Source of the DNA: Limnephilus marmoratus
Lineage: Eukaryota; Arthropoda; Insecta; Trichoptera; Limnephilidae
Length of the DNA stretch: 64,000 nucleotides
Assembly (NCBI GenBank): GCA_917880885.1
Contig: OU862928.1
Location: 42,272,962 to 42,336,961, forward strand
Direction: 5' to 3'
A program made the position numbers and the translations under genes. The notes beneath the pieces are model-generated. The model did not search any database. It was not told where the DNA came from and worked only from the letters and a program-made list of their open reading frames with translations. Below are positions 56,235-64,000 of the stretch, piece by piece. Numbering within the stretch: the first letter of the stretch is position 1; each line of letters opens with the position of its first letter.

Positions 56235-56469
56235 CCCTTTCCGACCGGCAAAAAATGTCTGAATTTTGATGGGCCTCACCAGTAAAGCTCATAATTATGA
56301 TTTGGGGCTGGGCGACTTACTGGTTTAAACACGTGCGCGTGATGGCACTCTGCATAAGCAGCTCCTGCACGATCGATCGACACCGGTGTGGTTCCCAAAA
56401 AAAGAATTATCTGCTGTCAAGATTTTTTTAAAGACAAACTCACGCTCGTATGAAGCCGGTCGGAAAGGG
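56235..56469. mobile_element. 235-bp piggyBac MITE
   Basis: CCCTTTCCGACCGGC and GCCGGTCGGAAAGGG, perfectly inverted, flanked by TTAA (56231-56234, 56470-56473). The related sequence at 31690-31845 (reversed) keeps a single TTAA at the matching place. Confidence 0.85.
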
Positions 56470-56639
56470 TTAAAGCAAATTTGGAATGAAATAAAATCGA
56501 TATTGAGTTATAATTTTTAAAAGCTGGTACGGAGAATAATTAATCTTTCTCATTTCAACCGCCCTGTACGATCGTACGGCGGTTCCGATCGCATGAAACA
56601 ATGGTGGCTCATGCACACAATACGCGTCTCATACAAAAT

Positions 56640-57116
56640 AAAGGAATGTAAGTACCTGTGTTTTAAAACTAATACGGTCAAAGAACCCTTGAATATATTA
56701 TACCATTAATATTTAACAAATTGCCATACGATTTTAAAGAAATTGCTCTATAACGAAATTCTCACTGATGTTAAAATCATGGCTCTTAGGGAGTAACCTT
56801 ATGTATTAAGATTATATTTTGCTCATGCATTAAATTGCAAGTATGTATCGTACTAATGTATCGCCGTTATTATGTTGCTCAACTTTTTCTTGATATTTAA
56901 AAAAAAAAATATATATATATATATTTATTTTCCTATTCCGCATCACAATGTTGATAGTTATGTTATATGTGTATGTATATTTATGTATGTTGTTGTTACG
57001 CTAATGCGTTTATGATTATTTAATTTGTGGTTTAACTAATCTGTGGAACTAATCTCCTGCTGACAAGCTACTTGCAGTAGCTTAGCGGATAATAAATTAC
57101 AATTGTATGTGGATAA
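56640..57116 (+). pseudogene. LINE C-terminus and 3' untranslated region
   Basis: Frames give PLNILYH, LPYDFKEIAL and KFSLMLKSWLL-like codons, the last conserved block of I/R1-like LINEs. The tail CAGTAGCTTAGCGGATAATA runs to the Helitron start at 57117. Confidence 0.5.
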
Positions 57117-60100
57117 TCAATATATATTATAAAAGAAAGTCCAAAAAAGCGTGCGGAACGCAAAAACTCAGAAACGAGTGCCGGTACGATCAAGAGAGTT
57201 ATATGGTATGGTAGATCTCTATCCCCCCTAGGGAATAAGGGTATTCGTTTTTACCTAAAGGGCTTGCTTTTGAAGATATAAGGGCTGGAAGTTCTAAGAA
57301 GACTCTAGAATTTTCAAGAAGAGTCTGGAAGATTCCGGAAACTTCTAGAAAATTCGATAAAACTCTGGAATGTTCTGGAAGAAATGGAGGAGTATGTCAG
57401 CGAGTCTAGAAGGTTCCGGAAAGTTCAAGAAGGTTCGATAAAGCTGTAGAAAGTTCTGAAAGGAGTGGAGGAGTGTGTCGGTGTGTCTAGAAGGTTCCGG
57501 AAAATTCTAGAAGGTTCCATAAAGCTGTAGGAAGTCCTAAAAGGTTCGACAGGGCTGTACAAAGTTCTGGAATGAGTGGCGGAATATGTCGGTAAGTCTA
57601 CATGGTTTCGGAAAGTTCAAGAAGGTTCTATAAAGTTGTAAAAAGTTCTGAAAGGAATGGTGGTATATGTCGGTGGATATAGAAGTTTCCGGAATGTTCT
57701 ACGAGGTTCGTAGAAAGTTCTAGAAGGTTCCGTAAGGCTGTAGAAAGTTCTAGAAGGAGTGGAGGAGTATTTTGGTGTATGTAGAAGGTTCCGAAAAATT
57801 CTTGAAGATTCCACAAAGCTGTAAGAAGTTCTAGAAGGTTCGATAAAGCCGTGCAAAGTACTGGAAGGAGTGGCGGAGTAAGTCGGTGAGTCTAGAAGGA
57901 TCTGATGGTTCACAAATGCTTAGAAAATTGTGGATGGAGAAAGTTCTAGAAGCTTTCAGAAATAAATGACGGTGAGTCTAGAAGATTCCGAAAGTTCTAG
58001 AAGGTTCGAGAGAAGTTCTGAAAGGAGTGGAGGAGTGTGTCGGTGTATCTAGAAGGTTTTTTAAAATTCTAGAAGGTTGCATAAAGCTGTGGAAGTTCTA
58101 GAAGGTTCTATAGGACTGTACAAAGTTCAGAAAGTAGTGGCGGAGTATGTCGGCAAGTCTAGATGGGAAGTTCTAGAAGGTTTAGAAAGTTCTAGAAGGT
58201 TCCATAAGGCTGTAGAGAGTTCTAAAAGGTGTGGAGGAGTGTGTCGGTGTGTCTTAAAGGTCCCGGAAAATTCTAGCAGGTTCCATAAAGCTGTAGGAAG
58301 TTCTAGAAGATTCGATAGGGCTGTACAAAGTTCCGGAAGGAGTGGCGGAGTATGTCGGTGAGTCTAGAAGGTTCGATAAAGCTGTCGAAAGTTCTGGAAG
58401 GAGTGGCGGAGTATGTCAGTATGTCAGTTCAGAAGATTTCGGAAAGTTCTAGAAGGAGTGGAGGAGTGTGTTGGTGTGTGTAGAATTCTTGAATATTCCA
58501 TCAAGCTGTAGGAAGTTCGAGAAGGTTCCATAAGGCTGTAGAAAGTTCTGAAAGGAGTGGAGTAGTGTGTCAGAAGGTTCTGGAAAATTCTTGAAGATTC
58601 CACAAAGCTGTAGGAAGTTCTAGAAGGTTCGGTAAAGCTGTAGAAAGTTCTTGAAGGAGTGGCGGGGAAAGTCAGTGAGTCTAGAAGGTTGCAGAATGTT
58701 CTAGAGGGATCGATAAAGTTATACAAAGTTCTGAAAGGAATGGTGGAATATGACGGTGAGTGTAGAAGGTTCCGGAAAATTCTTGAAGATTGCACAAAGC
58801 TGTAGGAAGTTCTAGAAGGTTCGATAAAGCTGAACAAAGTTCTGGAAGGAGTGATGGAGTAAGTCGGTGGGTTTAGAAGTTTCCGGAAAGTTCTAGAAGG
58901 TTCGATAAACCGGTAGAAAGTTTAGGAAGATTCCGTAAAACTTTACAAAGTTCTGGAAGGAGTGGCGGAGTAAGTCGGTGAGTCTAGAATGTTCCGGAAA
59001 GTTCTGGAAGGTTCGATGAAGTTGTCAAAAGTTCTGAAACAAATGGTGGAATATGTCGATGGGTTTAGAAGTTTCCGGAATGTACTACAAGGTTTCATAA
59101 AACTGTAGAAAGTTCTAGAAGGTTCCGTAAGGCTGCATAAAGTTCTGAAAGGATTTGAGGATTGTTTCGGTGTGCCTAGAAGGATGCGGAAAATTCTAGA
59201 AAATTGTGGATGGAGAAAGTTCTAGAAGCTTTCATAAATAAATGACGGTGAATCTAAAAGATTCCGAAAGTTAAAAATTTCGATAGGACTGTACAAAGTT
59301 CTGGAAGGAGTGGCGGAGTATGTCGGTGAGTCTAGAAGGTTCGATAAATCTGTAGAAAGTTCTGGAAGGTGTGGCGGAGTATGTCGGTGAGTCCAGAAGG
59401 TTACGGAAAGTACTAGAAAGTTTGATAAAGCTGTAGATAGTTCTAGAAGGATTGAAGGTGTGTGTCGGTGTGTGTAGAAGGTTCCAGAAAATTCTTGAAG
59501 ATTCCACAAAGCTGTAGGAAGTTCTAGAAGGTTCGATAAAGCTGTACAAAGTTCTGGAAGGAGTGACGGAGCAAGTCGGTGGGTTTAGAAGTTTCCGGAA
59601 AGTTATAGAAGGTTCGATAAAACTGTAGAAAGTTCAGGAAGGTTATGTAAAGCTTTAAAAAGTTCTGGAAGGAGTGGCGGAGTAAGTCGGTGAGTCTAGA
59701 ATGTTACGGAAAGTTCTAGAAGGTTCGATAAAATTGTACAAAGTTCTGAATCAAATGGTGGAATATGTCGGTGGGTTTAGAAGTTTCCGGAAAGTTCTAG
59801 AAGGTTCGATTAAACTGTAGAAAGTTCTAGAAGGTTACGTAAAGCTGTAGAAAGTTCTGATAGGAGTGGAGGAGTGTGTTGGTGTGTCTAGAAGGTCCCG
59901 AAAAATTCTAGAAGGTTCCATAAAGCAGTAGGAAGTCCTAGAAGGTTCGATAGGGCTGTACAAAGTTCTGAAAGGAGTGGCGGAGTATGTCGGTGTGTCT
60001 AGAAGGTTCCGAAAAGTTTTAAAAGTTTCCATAAAGCTATAGAAAGTTCTATAAGGAGTGGCGGAGTACGTCGGTGATTCTAGAAGATTCGGAAAAATTC

Positions 60101-61322
60101 CAGAGGATTCGATAAAGTTTCATAAGGTTCGATAAAGCTGCAAGAAGTTCTGAAGGGAGTGGCGGAATATGTCAGTGGATCAAGAATATTCCAGAAAGTT
60201 CTAAAAGGTTTGATAGAGCTGTAGAAAATTCTGGAAGGCATGATGGAATATGTCGGTAGGTCTAGAAGGTTCCAGAAAGTTCTATAAGGTTCGATAAAGC
60301 TATAAGAAGTTCTGGAAGGAGTTACGGAACACGTCAGTGAGTTGAGAAGGTTTCGGAAAGTTCTACAAGGTTCTGTAAAGCTGTAGAAAGTTCTGGGAGG
60401 AGTGGCGTGAGTCTAGAAGTTTCCGAAAAGTTCTACAAGGGTTCAATAAAGCTGTAGAAAATTCTATAAGGAGTGGCAAAGTATTTTGGTGAGTGTAGAA
60501 AGTTCCGAAAAGTTCAAGAAATTTCGATAAAGCTGTAGAAAGTTCGGGAAGTAGTGGCGGAGTACGTCGGTGAGTCTACAAAGTTCCTGAGTTCTAGAAG
60601 GTTCGATAAAGCTGTAGAAAGTTCTGGAAGGAGTTACGGATTACATCAGTGAATTTAGAAGGTTCCGGAAAGTTCTAGAAGTTTGGATAATTATATTATT
60701 AAAAAAATAATTTGCATGCCGCTAAAGCTCAAAGACGAGTTCTGGTACGATAACGGGAGTTATATTGTGTGCTAGCCCTCTATCCTCCATCCACGATGAA
60801 AGTTCCCATTCTTACCTTAAGGGCGTGCTTTTAAAGATATAAGGGCTGGAAGTTTGGCCCCTTTGAAATTTCTAGAACAGTTCAAAAATTTCCAGAGTAT
60901 TCTTGAGCATTCCACCACATTCCAGAACATCTCGAAATATTCTGGAATGTTCGAGAATAGGATGGAACTTCAGGAACATACCGGAACAGCCCAGACCATT
61001 ATGGAATATTCCAGAACACTCCTGAATGTTGTGGAATGATCTGGAACATTTGAATTTTTTTTTGAATGGGGATACCCATATGGGGTATATAAAGCAAGAT
61101 CCGTCGTAGATTCGAACGTCAATTCAATCTCACATCAACTCCATGAGCGATGTCGGACACCCCAGTCAGAGTATTTGAGAGCATTCCACAACGTTCCAGA
61201 ACATCCCGGAACATTCTGGAAAATTGTGGAATGTTCGAGAATAGGGAATCGGGAACATCAATATGAAACATTCCAGAACACTCTCGAATGTTTTCCTGAG
61301 CGAAGCCGGGTAACCCAGCTAG
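57117..61322 (+). mobile_element. Helitron (probably two in tandem) carrying an HSE-like array
   Basis: It starts TC after A (TCAATATATATTATAAAAG) and ends GCGAAGCCGGGTAACCCAGC then TAG before T. At about 60690-60850 the 5' block recurs (GACGAG, TACGAT, CTTTTAAAGATATAAGGGCT as at 57175-57290), so a second 5' end starts there and shares the final 3' end. No helicase ORF, hence non-autonomous. The interior is dominated by GAA/TTC motifs. Confidence 0.75.
57290..60690. repeat. ~3.4-kb minisatellite of heat-shock-element-like units
   Basis: About 40 diverged units of roughly 60-85 bp with consensus parts AGAAGGTTCGATAAAGCTGT, AGAAAGTTCTGGAAGGAGTG and GCGGAGTATGTCGGTGAGTC. Many carry alternating GAA and TTC at exact 5-bp pitch: six in a row at 57409-57436, 58876-58903 and 59780-59807, five at 57333-57355. 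Minus-strand open frames rich in Ser/Thr/Phe across it are by-products of the repeat. Confidence 0.85.
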
Positions 61323-61502
61323 TAAATTATAATTGTAACAGACATCTCTAATAAGGGCTTAAAAATGTCGGGATTTATAACTAGGCTAACTAGAAATTTT
61401 AACAATATAAAGTGTATTAAACTGTTATATTTGGCCTATGTTAGAAGTCAACTTGAGTACAATTCTCCCGTCTGGAATCCACATTTTAGTATACATGTAC
61501 AA
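61323..61502 (+). pseudogene. LINE reverse transcriptase fragment, uninterrupted paralogue
   Basis: ISNKGLKMSGFITRLTRNF, KLLYLAYVRSQLEYNSPVWN in one open frame. It shows the empty sites for the MITE at 5024 and (at 61502) the junction with the unknown element. Same LINE as 4950-6240. Confidence 0.7.
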
Positions 61503-64000
61503 TAAGGCGGGTCACGATTGTATGGGGGAAAAAAAAAACTTGTTTTGGTTTGTGTGTTAGTGATAAAAGGGTGTTAAATGAAGATGTAAAATCACGTAAT
61601 TTTTTAAATAATATTTGGATATCATCTTCTTCCTCCGGATTGAGTTTGAAATTTCACAAAATAGAGAAAAACCCACCCTTGTTAAATCTCTAAAAAATAT
61701 TAGATAAACAATTAAAAATGAACTTTTTTTCAATAAAACACGAATTAGAGAGAATATTCTGACTTATTTATTTAAAAAATATATGATTATAATTAACATT
61801 ATCTCAAGACAGTGTATTCAAATACCAGCAAAATCCTTCTTACTCTCAAATTTCGGCATTATTTTGCGAGACTCAATCTTTGCCTTAATAAGACCTTCTC
61901 TTGCAGACTTCGTACATAAAGTAGTCGAGGCTTCAGTAACAGTCTTTACAGCTCATTCAAAAGCTTGAGTATGACCTGGCAGACGCAGAAGAGGCAATTT
62001 ACCTTCTCCCCCCTGTGCTACAAATAATTGAAGATCTTCATCCGATATATTCTTCAGTATTGGGGGTTCGGTTACATTTTGCTGCCAATTAATAAGGTCG
62101 TAGTAATATGATGCATCGAGGTTTATGTTTGGAAGTTGGAACAGCCTTGTTTTACTTAGTTTCTTACTGCGTGCTTTTAGAACACGACGCGCAGCTAATT
62201 CCCGGATATGCTTGTGAGGGTCAGTTAACATTGCAAGTAGTAAATTTTCGGGGTGTGCGAAGTAACTGTTTCTTTCTACGACTGGATCAATTATAGTTTT
62301 TAGTTCAGGGGATAAGTATCTAGACGCTGAAATTAGCTGCCATAGGTGACGTGCTCCATCTTTACAGGTGGGATGAGTTTTAATACTGAACCAAGTCGGA
62401 GCATAAACTTTAACAACGTACGTTGCTAAAATAATAAGATTCTCTGTAGGAGCTTCCGTTGCAACATAAAGACGAAGAATTCGGTTAGCACGCGTAAGCC
62501 ATCTGGCATGAGACATTTTTCCAGGAGATTTGTGACCTAAATCTTCGGATAATTCCCCCACCGTAACTGCAGGTACGATTTTATACAAACGTAACTGATC
62601 TGTACTTAGGTCTTTAGTTAATAATTCAGGCAACTCTCTGTCAATTTTCTGAAAATGAACAATAGGCTTTTTTTCACAGTTTTCTAAAGCTAGTCCTATT
62701 GTCCCTGAATATGTTTGAGGTCCAGATGTCTTACCGTCAAGATGTGTGAACAAATGACAAAATGGTAACTCGTTCAAGTGAAGCAAGCAAATTATCCATT
62801 GCAATGGTTTATCCAAACGTTTTTCAAGCAAACGTATTATACCTCCTGATTTTTTCCCTGATAATTATTGTTTTATCTTTCCGGCCATCAAAATATAATG
62901 CGGGTATTTGTAAAACTATGTGTTGTGCCTTAATATTTTCCCTTGTTGTTTTTCGTTCTCTGCGAAGTTTACTTTTGTCAATAACTGGAATATTAGACTT
63001 GATGTCATACAGAACTGCTGAGGCAATGGCTGCCGCTGCTCTATCCGAAACTCCATATCTATCACAAGTTTTCGACAGTTTAGAATAATCAATAGTGACC
63101 GCAGCCTGCTTCTGAGGCATTTGAGATACAACATTTGGTTTGAAAACATCATTGCAATCGGATTCATTTGATGAAGAAGACGTGGAAATATCGATTAGAG
63201 AGGTAGTTGGCTTACCTGTGCTTTCCTTTTTAGACGTACGCAAGGATTTTTGCTTCAGAAGTTTTCTTTTCAACGCAGTTTTCATTCGTTTTGTTGTAGC
63301 GGTATCCACATTTCCTATTATCATTTTTCGTGTAGTACGTTGGTCACTAATGAAATTCTGTTCATTTACAGGTATTTTTTTTATCTTTAGGACAGTCACA
63401 TTTACTGAAATCTTTGCATTTGCAAGACGAAATATCAAACAGCACTTTACTTCTGCGACGGAATTCCTCCATTTTTTTCTCCGGTATTTTAGGATGTGAC
63501 TTATGAAGGTTTTTGCATTTAAAATGATATGACCTCAACATGCGTGCTACTCGCGAGTGTGTAACGATGGGAATAGAAGCCTTTCTCCATATTTCTTCAA
63601 TTCGTGCTGTCACAGTACACTCTATTTGCTAAAATTTGGGTTCTAGTTTGGTCTCTTGATTTAATTTTATTTGATGCCTGGTACACTCAAAAAACTTCAG
63701 AACATCACAATAAGTTGGTAAATCATTGTCTTTAACGTCGCAAATTTCACCAAATATGGGACTTTTTAACGCATTCCTAGCCGTAGCGATACTGACTCCA
63801 AACTCCGACGTCGGGTGCGCAGAGTCGCTGCGCTTAGTGTAATCGGTGCTTCCCCCGCCCTCACCTCGAGCCACTAATAATCAAAACTCGGATTTTTTGT
63901 AAATGAATTCGTAAATACGTACCATATTTGCCATAGAATATTACAAAAAATATATATAAAGGATTCGTAGTAACTTTTATACACACTAGAAAATACCTCT
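61503..64000 (-). mobile_element. Unidentified element interrupting a LINE (right end outside window)
   Basis: LINE similarity to 5787-5855 stops abruptly after TGTACAA at 61502, and new sequence begins TAAGGCGGGTCACGATTG. Everything to the right edge, including a 2-kb minus-strand broken ORF, has no match elsewhere in the window. The matching right end and any duplication would lie past 64000. Confidence 0.5.
61806..63874 (-). pseudogene. Broken conserved ORF of unknown function
   Basis: I do not recognise a named family, although similar proteins are, as far as I recall, repeated in arthropod genomes. The minus-strand order is: PTYCDVLKFFECTRHQIKL; TAG at about 63629; SRVARMLRSYHFKCKNLHK; a cysteine cluster CKCKDFSKCDC; a frameshift in an A8 run near 63372; DQRTTRKMIIGNVD; a Ser-rich linker; SDRAAAAIASAVLYDI; a deletion and frame change near 62835; LLEKRLDKPLQWIICLLHLN, PGKMSHARWLTRANRILRLY, KDGARHLWQLISASRYL, HPENLLLAML; TGA at 61953; and, in the same frame, AVKTVTEASTTLC to KFESKKDFAGI, ending near 61806. 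Each break is a single lesion, so decay is recent. It is probably the main gene of the surrounding element. Confidence 0.6.

Noticed and set aside
57617..58837. Minus-strand open frames rich in Ser, Thr and Phe (e.g. 58424-58837), with another at 59222-60032
   Set aside because: They arise from the minisatellite, whose units lack stops in that frame; no start context or homology.
57290..60690. CRISPR-like array
   Set aside because: Units are diverged, contiguous and of varying length, with no constant repeat and unique spacers; the genome is eukaryotic.

Overview
The window looks like AT-rich, intron-containing nuclear DNA from an insect. The support is CCTAA/TTAGG-type repeats, a spliced DUF1091-type gene (a family I know mainly from insects), and a dense, deeply nested load of non-LTR retrotransposons, Penelope-like elements (PLEs), Helitrons, piggyBac, PIF/Harbinger and tRNA-headed SINEs. 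I cannot name the order with confidence. Nothing prokaryotic (operons, CRISPR, insertion sequences) is present. All calls come from reading the sequence; no database search was run.

Layout. 0-10 kb: TIR and foldback elements (one with an intact hammerhead-ribozyme core on the minus strand), a LINE broken by a MITE and by a 127-bp PLE foldback, then a larger minus-strand LINE (6.9-9.5 kb). 10-15 kb: LINE A (11.5-14.6 kb, minus) and its short internally deleted derivatives (SIDEs), which recur throughout the window. 15-31 kb: SINEs, SIDE clusters, Helitrons, TTAA-flanked elements, a tandem trimer and LINE tails. 31-45 kb: a piggyBac copy with a decayed transposase, a PLE with half a GIY-YIG domain and a hammerhead, and a Harbinger element cleanly interrupting an RTE-type LINE. 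45-50 kb: two foldback elements with tandem-repeat arms and CCTAA cores, Helitron ends and a full-length SINE.

51.7-56.1 kb holds the only convincing host gene: three phase-0 exons of a secreted DUF1091-type protein on the plus strand, with introns full of transposons. The last exon expected for the family is not seen. 57.1-61.3 kb is a Helitron (apparently two in tandem) filled with a ~3.4-kb minisatellite. Its units read as perfect alternating GAA/TTC pentamers at 5-bp pitch, the heat-shock-element consensus. From 61.5 kb to the window edge an unidentified element interrupts a LINE and carries a broken conserved ORF of a family I cannot name.

The strongest leads are the Helitron with its HSE array, the ribozyme-bearing foldback and PLE elements with clean target-site duplications, the SIDE family derived from LINE A, and the unidentified element at the right edge. 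Several insertions can be shown by comparison with a paralogous empty site inside the same window.
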